Below, piece by piece: positions 1 to 6,096 of a DNA stretch of 9,488 nt. A program made the position numbers and the translations under genes. The notes beneath the pieces are model-generated. The model made no database searches. It saw nothing but the letters and a program-made list of their open reading frames with translations, and was not told the DNA's origin. Positions within the stretch are counted from its first letter, which is position 1. The number at the start of each line of letters is the position of its first letter. Source of the stretch: DATFGK01 sp046712825 (GTDB lineage Bacteria > Actinomycetota > AC-67); NCBI GenBank assembly GCA_046712825.1, contig JBKKCR010000139.1:1-9488 (forward strand). Reading direction: 5' to 3'.

Positions 1-113
1 CCGTACACGAGCGTGTAGCCGAGAGCGATCAGGGCGTAGATGGCCCCAGTGGAGAGGCCCCCCACGATGCGGAATTGAAGCTCACTGCCGAGGCAAGTTC
101 CCCAGTCAGGCAT
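1..113 (-). CDS. livH: Branched-chain amino acid ABC transporter permease, LivH-like (N-terminal 37 residues, partial)
   Basis: This is the beginning of an inner-membrane permease of the LivH family, which forms half of the membrane channel of a branched-chain amino acid (or related amide/amino acid) importer. Reading the minus strand from an ATG at 113 gives MPDWGTCLGSELQF followed by RIVGGLSTGAIYALIALGYT. The second part is the characteristic start of the first LivH membrane helix (G-L-x-x-G-x-x-Y-A-L-x-A-x-G). The frame stays open to the window edge, so the rest of the protein lies outside. The gene follows the solute-binding protein gene on the same strand after 73 nt, with a hairpin in between, as expected for a liv-type operon. 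No convincing Shine-Dalgarno sequence precedes the ATG, so the exact start is uncertain; a GTG at 67 is the in-frame alternative. The family call is good; the substrate is inferred only from the family. Confidence 0.8.
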   Translation of the reverse strand, partial: MPDWGTCLGSELQFRIVGGLSTGAIYALIALGYTLVY

Positions 114-133
114 ATGCGATCAAGAAGGATAAC

Positions 134-163
134 GGAAGGGCCGCCGTTTCCGGCGGCCCTTCC
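134..163 (-). terminator. Perfect 13-bp hairpin with GAAA loop between the binding-protein and permease genes
   Basis: The arms GGAAGGGCCGCCG and CGGCGGCCCTTCC pair without mismatch around a four-base loop, which reads GAAA (a GNRA tetraloop) on the minus strand. The hairpin begins 23 nt after the binding-protein stop codon. It is followed on the minus strand by GTTATCCTTCTT, only moderately T-rich, and the permease ATG lies 20 nt beyond the stem. This suits a partial terminator or a 3'-end stabilising stem that keeps the binding-protein mRNA in excess over the permease mRNA. Whether it terminates or mainly blocks exonucleases cannot be told from sequence. Confidence 0.7.
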
Positions 164-186
164 TCGTCCTCAGCGGATGACTCCTT

Positions 187-1476
187 CTACGACACGAACT
201 TCGAGATCGGACCGAGGAGAAGGATCTTCCCCTGCCGGATGCCGTAGATGTTCACGCCTTTGTCCGTCACCTCGTGCAGGGCGGCCTCGTCGGTCGTCCA
301 GTTGAAGGTCTTCGTGAGACCCTTGAAGTCCTTCAGGTCGGTGATGAACTGCAGGACGTCGGCGCGGGTCGTCTTGCCGGCCTTGAACGCAGCGATGTAC
401 ATCTGCGCCACGTCCCAGCCTTCCGCTCCGTACACGCCCGGTGCCCGCTTGTACTCCGCCTGGAACTTCGCGACGAAGTCCTTCGCGTCGGCCGCGGTGG
501 AGACGTTCGGGTCGAGGCAGGGACACGTGAAGAGGGCGCCGTTGGCGTCCGCACCTGCGTCGGTCACGAACTTGTCGTCCTTGCTGCCGTCACCGGATAC
601 GAACGTTGCCTTCACGCCCTTGGCCCGCATCTGCTTCAAGATCAGCGGAGCCTGGGCGACGTAGCCGCCGTAGAAGACGCCGTCGGGCGACTTCGCGAGC
701 AGCGAGTCGACGAGCGTCGTGTAGTCGGTGGTGGGCGCGATGCTCTCGTTCGCGACGATCTCGACGCCCGCCGTTGTGAGCTCCTTCTCGACGATCTCGG
801 CGAGGCCCTGGCCGTACGCCGATTTATCGTCGATGACCGCGACCTTCTTGCACTTGAGCGCCTTGGCCATGAGCTTGCCGGCCGCAGCGGCCTGGTCGGA
901 GTCGCCGCCGACCGAGCGGAAGAAGGTGTTCCACTTCTGCGCGGTCAGGTCCGCACGGGTAGCGGACGGAGTGATGTGCACCAGCCCGGCCTGCTTGAAC
1001 AGCGGCCCGACGGCGGACGTCTCACCCGAGAACGCCGGCCCGATCACGCCGAGGACCTTGTCGTCGTTGATGAGACGCTGCGCCAACGGCGGAGCCGTGG
1101 TGGGTGCAGCTTCCTTGTTGTCGAGCGGCACAAGCGTCACCTTCACGGGGAAATCGCTTTCGGCGTTCGCGAGCTTGAACGCGAGCGCCGCCGCGTCGCG
1201 TGCGTGGATCACGAGCGACGAGTTCGATCCGGTCAGGTCGCCGATGAGACCGATCTTCACTTCCGGCTTGGCTTGCGCGAGCGGTGCCTGCTTCGTCACC
1301 GCCGACTGGATGTTGCCCGCGGCGCGGACCTTACCCGCGGTCGATCCCAAAGCCTGGAGCTGCACCGGCGAGCATGCCGCCGCTGCGGGCGTTGTGGGAC
1401 CATCATCCCCGCACGCCGACAGCACCAGAGCCAGTGCCGCGACCATCGAAACTGCAAAGACGGATCTCTTCCTCAT
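187..1476 (-). CDS. Branched-chain amino acid-type ABC transporter substrate-binding lipoprotein (LivJ-like)
   Basis: A 429-residue extracytoplasmic solute-binding protein of the type I periplasmic-binding fold (Peripla_BP_6, LivJ/LivK-like). It would deliver branched-chain amino acids or related small molecules to the permease encoded next. The ATG at 1476 is chosen because GGAGGGGG lies 5-6 nt upstream and because a lipoprotein signal follows at once: basic MRKR, a hydrophobic stretch, and the lipobox LSAC with the lipidated cysteine at residue 22. A variable linker of about 45 residues precedes the ligand-binding core, which opens with VKIGLIGDLTG. GPAFSGETSAVGPLF and the nearby ITPSATRADLT match the ligand-contact region of LivJ (serine/threonine, then S-x-A-T). 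An upstream ATG at 1539 is possible but would bury the signal peptide. A Cys-Pro-Cys appears about 70% along. The family is certain; the ligand is not determined. Confidence 0.92.
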   Translation of the reverse strand: MRKRSVFAVSMVAALALVLSACGDDGPTTPAAAACSPVQLQALGSTAGKVRAAGNIQSAVTKQAPLAQAKPEVKIGLIGDLTGSNSSLVIHARDAAALAFKLANAESDFPVKVTLVPLDNKEAAPTTAPPLAQRLINDDKVLGVIGPAFSGETSAVGPLFKQAGLVHITPSATRADLTAQKWNTFFRSVGGDSDQAAAAGKLMAKALKCKKVAVIDDKSAYGQGLAEIVEKELTTAGVEIVANESIAPTTDYTTLVDSLLAKSPDGVFYGGYVAQAPLILKQMRAKGVKATFVSGDGSKDDKFVTDAGADANGALFTCPCLDPNVSTAADAKDFVAKFQAEYKRAPGVYGAEGWDVAQMYIAAFKAGKTTRADVLQFITDLKDFKGLTKTFNWTTDEAALHEVTDKGVNIYGIRQGKILLLGPISKFVS

Positions 1477-1510
1477 CCGGACCCCCTCCGTAGAGCCTGT
1501 CCTCTGCGAC

Positions 1511-1523
1511 CGGCCGGATTCTA
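1511..1523 (-). promoter_or_regulatory. Candidate promoter for the substrate-binding protein gene
   Basis: On the minus strand TAGAAT (1523 to 1518) matches five of six bases of the -10 consensus. It would place the transcription start near 1511, giving a leader of about 35 nt that includes the strong Shine-Dalgarno sequence at 1482-1489. No good -35 hexamer is visible at 16-18 bp spacing. The preceding pdtaR gene stops at 1660, 183 nt before the start codon, so a separate promoter is reasonable. Confidence 0.35.
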
Positions 1524-1659
1524 CTGCGGACCACCCCAAGAACCCTAGGAGCCGGGAATGGGCCGGGGGATGGGGCCGCGCCGGTCGTCCTCGCTGGTAT
1601 ACGGGCCGGTCGGCGACTGCGATTGCCCCGCCGGGACCAGGTTGCGCTGAACGGCCTGC

Positions 1660-2247
1660 TCAGGATAGGGCGTCGAGCCTGCCGTCGATGACCTTCTCGG
1701 CCACGTCACGCATCGTCAATCGCTGCTCCATCGCCGTTTTCTGGATGAAATGGAAGGCATCGGACTCGGTCATCTTGTACCGGTCCATGAGCAGGCCCTT
1801 GGCCCGGTCGATAGCCTTCCGCGATTCGAGCCGCTCGGTGAGGTCTCCCACCTCGTCCGCCAAGGCCGCCAGCTGCTGATACCGGCCCTTGGCCATCTCG
1901 ATCGCCGGAAGCAGGTCGTGCTTCTGGAACGGCTTCACGAGGTAGCCCATGGCCCCCGATTCGGCAGCTTGCTCCACGAGATCTCGCTGCGAGTACGCCG
2001 TGAGGATCAGGACCGGCGCGATCCGTTCGGCGCTGATCTCCTGTGCGGCGGTGAGCCCGTCTTTCCGGGGCATCTTGATGTCGAGGATGGCGAGGTCCGG
2101 CCGGACCTCACGCGCGAGGCGAACCGCTTCCTCGCCGTCTGCGGCCTCAACGACCTCGTAGCCTTCTTCCTCGAGGATCTCGCGCAGATCCATCCGGATG
2201 ATCGCCTCATCCTCGGCGATGAGAACGCGTGGTCTCGGGGCGTCCAT
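1660..2247 (-). CDS. pdtaR: ANTAR-domain response regulator, PdtaR-like transcription antiterminator
   Basis: A 195-residue two-component response regulator whose output domain binds RNA. The receiver domain (about residues 6-120) has the acidic pair E12-D13, phospho-acceptor D56 in LAILDIKMP, T83 and K105 followed by PF. The C-terminal ANTAR domain (about 125-187) contains AIDRAKGLLMDRYKMTE and FHFIQKTAMEQRLTMRDVAE, essentially the family consensus. Known relatives (Rv1626/PdtaR) are phosphorylated by the histidine kinase PdtaS and bind paired hexaloop hairpins in mRNA leaders to prevent termination. The ATG at 2247 is used because receiver homology starts there; a longer frame adds 62 residues without homology. 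There is no Shine-Dalgarno sequence, but TACACT lies 9 nt upstream, so the mRNA may be leaderless. It sits 43 nt after the small coiled-coil gene and upstream of the transporter genes. No kinase is present in the window. Confidence 0.95.
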   Translation of the reverse strand: MDAPRPRVLIAEDEAIIRMDLREILEEEGYEVVEAADGEEAVRLAREVRPDLAILDIKMPRKDGLTAAQEISAERIAPVLILTAYSQRDLVEQAAESGAMGYLVKPFQKHDLLPAIEMAKGRYQQLAALADEVGDLTERLESRKAIDRAKGLLMDRYKMTESDAFHFIQKTAMEQRLTMRDVAEKVIDGRLDALS

Positions 2248-2256
2248 GAGGCCGAG

Positions 2257-2262
2257 AGTGTA
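2257..2262 (-). promoter_or_regulatory. Candidate -10 element of pdtaR (near-leaderless start)
   Basis: TACACT on the minus strand, preceded by T, ends 10 nt before the A of the pdtaR ATG. A start 7 nt downstream of the box would fall within the last three bases before the ATG. Seventeen bases upstream is TCGGCC, a poor -35 match (three of six). The lack of any Shine-Dalgarno sequence upstream of pdtaR supports this reading. It is a pattern call without experimental evidence. Confidence 0.35.
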
Positions 2263-2290
2263 ACGGCTTTCGGTTTGACGGCCGAATGCG

Positions 2291-2587
2291 TTACGCGCCC
2301 TGGTCGGAGACCTCTTCGAGCATCCGCTCGAGGAGCGAATCTTGTTCGGCGCGAAGATCGTCCAGCCTCCGCCGGGCCTCGTCGCGCGAGCGTTCGAGCC
2401 GGCGCAGATCGTCGGAAGCGATGTGGGATTCACGGTCGGCGAGCGGCGTCTCAGACACGAGCGCTCGGATCCGCGCGTCGTCCGCTACCTCGGACTGGAA
2501 CGCCAGTTGCTCGTCGAGGATATGCAGGTGAATCTGCTCCTCGGCGATCTCGGCGGACAGTGAGGCGAGACGCTCGTTCACCTTCAC
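2291..2587 (-). CDS. Small coiled-coil protein of unknown function upstream of pdtaR
   Basis: A 98-residue, highly charged cytoplasmic protein with no signal peptide or membrane segment. Two heptad-like helical regions are visible: residues about 3-35 (RLASLSAEIAEEQIHLHILDE) and about 62-92 (LRRLERSRDEARRRLDDLRA followed by EQDSLLERMLEE). A linker with fewer heptads (ALVSETPLADRESH) separates them, suggesting an antiparallel helical hairpin or a dimer. Translation probably starts at the GTG at 2587, with GGGAG eight bases upstream; a second GTG two codons later is possible. The gene runs into pdtaR on the same strand with a 43-nt gap, so co-transcription is likely. I do not recognise a named family; a link to PdtaR signalling is inferred only from position. 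Plus-strand frames across it are Arg/Ser-rich and do not look like real genes. Confidence 0.75.
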   Translation of the reverse strand: MKVNERLASLSAEIAEEQIHLHILDEQLAFQSEVADDARIRALVSETPLADRESHIASDDLRRLERSRDEARRRLDDLRAEQDSLLERMLEEVSDQGA

Positions 2588-2604
2588 GATCGGGGCTCCC
2601 GGCT

Positions 2605-2620
2605 CGGCATACGTATGCCG
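2605..2620. promoter_or_regulatory. 16-bp perfect palindrome, candidate operator
   Basis: CGGCATACGTATGCCG is a perfect inverted repeat with no spacer. It lies in the 118-bp divergent region, 17 bp upstream of the coiled-coil gene start and about 85 bp upstream of the beta-propeller gene. Palindromes of this size are typical binding sites for dimeric TetR-, GntR- or LacI-type regulators. Its position fits a site controlling the coiled-coil/pdtaR transcript, the propeller transcript or both. No regulator of those families is encoded in the window. Confidence 0.4.
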
Positions 2621-2626
2621 GTAGAG

Positions 2627-2653
2627 GGGTTCAAAAGGCTACTGTCGGGTTCA
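2627..2653. repeat. Direct repeat GGGTTCA, two copies 20 bp apart
   Basis: GGGTTCA occurs at 2627-2633 and again at 2647-2653, a centre spacing of 20 bp, about two helical turns. The first copy continues as GGGTTCAAAA. The pair lies between the palindrome and the propeller gene. TTCAAA at 2631-2636 could also serve as a -35 box for the plus-strand gene, though no good -10 follows. Confidence 0.3.
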
Positions 2654-2705
2654 CTAGTGCGCAAGCACCCCGCGTGACCTCCGGACTCAGGGAGGATTCG
2701 GCTGC

Positions 2706-3734
2706 ATGCACCCAGAACCTGAGCGTTCAACCATGAAGAGGCTCCTTGCGTTTTGCCTGGGCGCGTCGACGCTCCTCATGAGCGGGGCGGGCGCCGGAAT
2801 CCTTACTCAAGATCCCTGTCCGGGGACGGTAGCCGGGCCGGTCGTCTGGAAGAAGATGGGCACGGATCTGCTCGAGAACCTCCTGTTCGCCGAGGGATCC
2901 CTTTGGGTTTCCGACTCAACAGCCCGACGGGTGGTGCGGCTGACGTCGGACGGCGTCGAGGTCCCAGGCGGCTCGCTCGAGGGCATTAACCCGGGCGGGC
3001 TCGCCCAGGGGCCGGACGGCCTGATCTACGCGGGCTCGGGGAACAGCATCCCGGACGCGGCCCTACGCCGGGGCCTTTCGAAGGTCGTTCGCTTCGATCC
3101 ATCCGATCCGAGCGGCACGTTCCAGATCTACGCCGAAGGATTCAGCATGGCGAACGGCATGACGTTCGGACCCGGCGACGATCTGTTCGTCTCGAACGAC
3201 GTCGACCGCGGCCTGATCCGCGTCCCACGCGCGGCGCCGGGAGACTGGCACGTCTTCGCGGACGTGTGGGGAACGAACGGCCTCGTCGTCGACCCGGCCG
3301 GAGAGAACCTCTACGCGGCGATCACGTTCGACCAGCGATCACCGATCGAGCGGATCCCGCTTTCGGATCCGAACTCGCACGCGACCGCAGCGGTGCTCAC
3401 GTTCGGCGTGGCGTCGTTGGAGCCGGCCGTGTACACCTCGCCGGACCCGTCGAAGCCTCTGCTCGGCGTCAAGGGGTTGGACGACATGACTCGCTCGCCC
3501 GACGGCACGCTGTACGTCGTCGCGAACGGTCTCGGCGAGCTGCTCCGCGTCGACCCGCAAACGGGAGACGCGTGCCTGGTCGCGTCCGGCTTCCAGAATC
3601 CTTCCTCGGTCCGGATCGCGCCGCCCGGCTCCGCGTTCGATACCTCGGGTGAGGCGATGACGTTCTACGTCGTCGAGTTCTCTGGGGCCATCCGCACGGT
3701 GGGATATACCCCTGGAGCGTTTCCGGTGGGATGA
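2706..3734 (+). CDS. Secreted SMP-30/gluconolactonase-like beta-propeller protein
   Basis: A 342-residue exported protein with an N-terminal signal sequence (basic KR at residues 11-12, hydrophobic about 13-30 ending GAGAG) and then a six-bladed propeller of the SMP-30/gluconolactonase/strictosidine-synthase-like type. Blade-like repeats are visible as LWVSD, GLIYAGS, DLFVSND, NLYAAI and TLYVVANG. Candidate metal-site residues sit where the family has them: E63 (LLFAEG), N150 (MANGMTFG) and D260 (GLDDM). Relatives hydrolyse lactones or are non-enzymatic, so no substrate is assigned. The ATG at 2706 is preferred because GGGAGGA lies about ten bases upstream; an inner ATG at 2733 would give a shorter n-region but has no Shine-Dalgarno sequence. 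Two cysteines (C38, C290) could form a disulfide outside the cell. The next gene follows after 16 nt and is probably co-transcribed. Confidence 0.8.
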   Translation: MHPEPERSTMKRLLAFCLGASTLLMSGAGAGILTQDPCPGTVAGPVVWKKMGTDLLENLLFAEGSLWVSDSTARRVVRLTSDGVEVPGGSLEGINPGGLAQGPDGLIYAGSGNSIPDAALRRGLSKVVRFDPSDPSGTFQIYAEGFSMANGMTFGPGDDLFVSNDVDRGLIRVPRAAPGDWHVFADVWGTNGLVVDPAGENLYAAITFDQRSPIERIPLSDPNSHATAAVLTFGVASLEPAVYTSPDPSKPLLGVKGLDDMTRSPDGTLYVVANGLGELLRVDPQTGDACLVASGFQNPSSVRIAPPGSAFDTSGEAMTFYVVEFSGAIRTVGYTPGAFPVG

Positions 3735-3750
3735 TGAGCCGGGGGTCGAT

Positions 3751-4128
3751 ATGACGACCCAGATCGCGTCGGCGGGGCTCTATCGAGAGCCGGGAACGCC
3801 GGCGCGTTTGTTCGTCTACGGGTACGCGGCGCTCTCCCCCTTGCTGACGCTTGGCCTGATCGTCGTCCCGGCGGTGGTCTCTGTGCGGACGGAGGGAGCT
3901 GCGGGGACCACGGCCGCGATCGTTGCCACTCTGGGGTACGCGGGTGTCCTCGCGTTCGGCGTCCGCCGGACCCGGCGTCTCGCGTCCCGGTTCACGCCGC
4001 CGCTTCCGCTGCCCGGCGACATCTGGAGGATCGGCGTGTCCGAGCCGCCACGGCGGAGCAGTAACTGGCCGATCCGGCTGTTCAGGAAACGTCCGGACGA
4101 CGGCGTGCGGCTTCGCCGAGCGGCGTAA
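3751..4128 (+). CDS. Small membrane protein with two predicted helices, unknown function
   Basis: A 125-residue protein with two hydrophobic segments (about residues 20-45 and 52-71) joined by a short loop containing RTEG. A basic, proline-containing C-terminal tail follows (RRTRR after the second helix, PPLPLPGDIW, then an arginine-rich end). The positive charges suggest that the tail, and probably also the N-terminus, faces the cytoplasm. It starts at an ATG preceded by GGGGG five bases upstream, 16 nt after the propeller gene stop, so the two probably form one transcript. It ends 10 nt before the convergent ABC transporter stop codon, with no clear terminator hairpin between them. I do not recognise a family. 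Confidence 0.6.
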   Translation: MTTQIASAGLYREPGTPARLFVYGYAALSPLLTLGLIVVPAVVSVRTEGAAGTTAAIVATLGYAGVLAFGVRRTRRLASRFTPPLPLPGDIWRIGVSEPPRRSSNWPIRLFRKRPDDGVRLRRAA

Positions 4129-4138
4129 ACGTCGTCGC

Positions 4139-6013
4139 TCAGGCCGTGGCTTTGCTGTACTGGGTCTCGTACAGCTCGGCGTAGGTCCCCCCGGCAGTGA
4201 CGAGCTCAGCGTGCGGGCCGCGCTCCACGACCCGGCCTTCGTCCACGACCAGGATCTCGTCCGCGTCCACGATCGTCGACAGCCGGTGGGCGATCACGAT
4301 CGCGGTGCGGTTCTCGAGCGCGCGCGCGAGCGCCCTCTGGATCAGGGCCTCCGATTCCGAGTCGAGGTGCGCGGTGGCCTCGTCGAGGATGAGGATCGCG
4401 GGATCCTTCAGGAGCACCCGGGCGATCGCGAGCCGCTGCTTCTCGCCGCCGGACAGCCGGTAGCCGCGCTCCCCCACCACTGTGTCGAACCCGTCGGGAA
4501 GCGATGCGATGAGCTCGTAGATCTGCGCCCCGCGGGCGGCTTCGACAAGCTCGTCATCGGTCGCGTCGGGCCGCGCGAATCGCAGGTTGTTCGCGATCGA
4601 GTCGTGGTACATGTGCGGATCCTGCGTGACGACGCCGATCGCCGACGTCAGCGAGGCCATCGTCACGTCGCGCACGTCGCGGCCGTCCACGCGGACCGCG
4701 CCCTCGGTGACGTCGTAGATCCGCGGCACGAGCATCGCGATCGTGGTTTTGCCGGCGCCGGACGGCCCGACGAGCGCGACCGTCTGGCCGGGCGCGATGT
4801 CGAACGAGACGTCCTGCAGGACGTAGGTCGGTACGCCATTCTCGTGCTGTGCCGGCAGCCCCTCCTCGAGCGACGCCAGAGAGGACTCAGCCCCGGTCGG
4901 GTAGCGGAACAAGACGTGATCGAACTCCACCCGGCCTGCGGGACGGACGAGGCCGGTCGCTTCCGGACGATCGGCGATGGGGTGCTTGAGGTCGAGCACC
5001 TCGAAGACGCGCTCGAAGCTGACGAACGCGGTCATCAAGTCGACGCGGGCGTTGGTCAGCTGCGTGAGCGGCGAGTACAGCTGCGTCACGTACAACGCGA
5101 ACGCCACCAGCGTGCCGGAGGTGAACGCGACGGGATCGCTCATTACGGCCCGTCCGCCGACCCAATAGACGACGGCAGTACCCACGGCGGCGACGAGCCC
5201 GAGAAGGACGAAGAAGACGCGCATGAAGAGCGCGAGCCTGATTCCGATGTCGCGCACCCGCCCGGCGCGGTTCGCGAATCCCGTCTTTTCGTCGTCGGGA
5301 CGGCCGAACAGCTTCGCGACGAGCGCACCCGCGACGTTGAATCGCTCGGTCATCAAGGTGTTCATCTGCGCGTTGAGTTGCATCTGCTCGCGCGTGATGC
5401 CGACAAGGGTACGTCCCAGGTAACGCGACGGGATCAGGAACAGCGGAAGAACGGCCAGCGCCAGCAACGTTAGCTGCCAATGAAGCGCGAGCATGACGAT
5501 CAGGATCGACCCGACGCTGATCGAGTTCGACACGATGTTGCCCAGCGTGCCGGTGACCGCCTGCTGCGCTCCGACGACGTCGTTGTTCAGTCGTGAGATG
5601 AGAGCACCGGTCTGCGACCGGGTGAAGAACGCGAGCGGCATCCGTTGTACGTGATCGAACAGGGTCACGCGGAGGTCGTAGATCAAGCCCTCCCCGACGC
5701 GCGAGGAGAACCACCGGCCCGCGAGTGAAAGCATGGCGATTCCGAACGCGACCCCGACCGCCGCGAGGGCGAGGACGGTGAGCTCGCCGCGGTTCTCTGC
5801 CGGCAGGGCATGGTCGATGAGGCGTCGGAAAAGCAGCGCGGGGACGACGGCCAGGAAAGACCCGGCTACGGTCGCGATGAGGAAAAGCACGATCGACTTC
5901 TTGTAGGGCGACGCGAAGCCCATGGCGCGCCGGATCACACCGGGGGCGAGCCTCCGGCCCTTCAGCTCGTCGCGGGACCGGAACATGCTCGGTCCCCAAT
6001 GCATCTGCGCCAT
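4139..6013 (-). CDS. ABC exporter half-transporter, fused membrane and ATP-binding domains (MsbA/LmrA-like type)
   Basis: A 624-residue type IV (B-subfamily) ABC exporter subunit that would act as a dimer in the cytoplasmic membrane. The membrane domain (about residues 35-335) includes the family segment FFTRSQTGALISRLNNDV. The nucleotide-binding domain (about 362-605) has every functional motif: Walker A GPSGAGKTT (416-424), Q-loop Q464, signature LSGGE (520-524), Walker B LILDE (541-545) and switch H576 in IAHRLST. The signature has E in place of the usual Q, and the D-loop reads AHLD rather than SALD; both are common variants. An insert of about 25 residues (SSLASLEEG and following) between the first NBD strands resembles a feature of actinobacterial members. 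The ATG at 6013 is chosen because a -10 box directly precedes it; the ATG at 6004 (MHWGPS) is an alternative, and the frame upstream to 6163 has no family likeness. The substrate is unknown (drugs, lipids or peptides). Confidence 0.93.
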   Translation of the reverse strand: MAQMHWGPSMFRSRDELKGRRLAPGVIRRAMGFASPYKKSIVLFLIATVAGSFLAVVPALLFRRLIDHALPAENRGELTVLALAAVGVAFGIAMLSLAGRWFSSRVGEGLIYDLRVTLFDHVQRMPLAFFTRSQTGALISRLNNDVVGAQQAVTGTLGNIVSNSISVGSILIVMLALHWQLTLLALAVLPLFLIPSRYLGRTLVGITREQMQLNAQMNTLMTERFNVAGALVAKLFGRPDDEKTGFANRAGRVRDIGIRLALFMRVFFVLLGLVAAVGTAVVYWVGGRAVMSDPVAFTSGTLVAFALYVTQLYSPLTQLTNARVDLMTAFVSFERVFEVLDLKHPIADRPEATGLVRPAGRVEFDHVLFRYPTGAESSLASLEEGLPAQHENGVPTYVLQDVSFDIAPGQTVALVGPSGAGKTTIAMLVPRIYDVTEGAVRVDGRDVRDVTMASLTSAIGVVTQDPHMYHDSIANNLRFARPDATDDELVEAARGAQIYELIASLPDGFDTVVGERGYRLSGGEKQRLAIARVLLKDPAILILDEATAHLDSESEALIQRALARALENRTAIVIAHRLSTIVDADEILVVDEGRVVERGPHAELVTAGGTYAELYETQYSKATA

Positions 6014-6019
6014 GTGGTG

Positions 6020-6048
6020 AGTATAAGAACGCCGATGCAGGGGGTCGG
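6020..6048 (-). promoter_or_regulatory. Candidate promoter of the ABC exporter gene (leaderless)
   Basis: On the minus strand TATACT (6025 to 6020) matches five of six -10 bases. It is preceded at exactly 17 bp by CCGACC (6048 to 6043), which keeps the GAC core of TTGACA. The usual start, 7 nt past the -10, falls on the A of the ATG at 6013, so the transcript would have no leader. There is no Shine-Dalgarno sequence, which agrees. Confidence 0.5.
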
Positions 6049-6076
6049 TATGCCTCGATCCGGGAATGGGTTCAAA
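6048..6076. promoter_or_regulatory. GTATGCC-N13-GGGTTCAAA, words shared with the divergent region at 2613-2635
   Basis: GTATGCC (6048-6054) and GGGTTCAAA (6068-6076) lie in the 83-bp region between the exporter and the PsbP-like gene. The same two words occur in the same order at 2613-2619 and 2627-2635, with a 7-bp instead of a 13-bp spacer, also between divergent genes. TTCAAA at 6071-6076 could alternatively be a -35 box for the plus-strand gene, with CAAGAT (6093-6098) as a weak -10. Confidence 0.3.
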
Positions 6077-6096
6077 CCGTCCCGCGGCGTGCCAAG

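Noticed and set aside
1492..1505. Hairpin AGAG-N6-CTCT in the leader of the binding-protein gene as a possible ANTAR RNA target
   Set aside because: The minus-strand loop is GACAGG, which lacks A at loop position 1; the stem is only 4 bp and no second hairpin follows at the right distance.
274..1548. Plus-strand open frame of 424 codons opposite the binding-protein gene
   Set aside because: Low-complexity Arg/Leu/Val-rich translation with no family likeness; the minus strand has a lipobox, a Shine-Dalgarno sequence and clear LivJ homology.
1561..1659. Possible terminator after pdtaR
   Set aside because: Several GC-rich self-complementary words (GGCC, CCGG) occur but no stable stem followed by a T tract on the minus strand.
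2657..2668. Short stem GTGC-GCAA-GCAC between the direct repeats and the propeller gene
   Set aside because: Four base pairs only; such stems are expected by chance in this base composition.
1750..2736. Plus-strand open frame of 328 codons opposite pdtaR and the coiled-coil gene
   Set aside because: pdtaR is a near-consensus receiver-ANTAR protein on the other strand, and the plus frame crosses the palindrome region without any domain.
3923..5473. Plus-strand open frame of 516 codons opposite the ABC exporter
   Set aside because: Antisense to intact Walker A, signature and Walker B motifs; the translation is Arg/Glu/Asp-rich without a domain.
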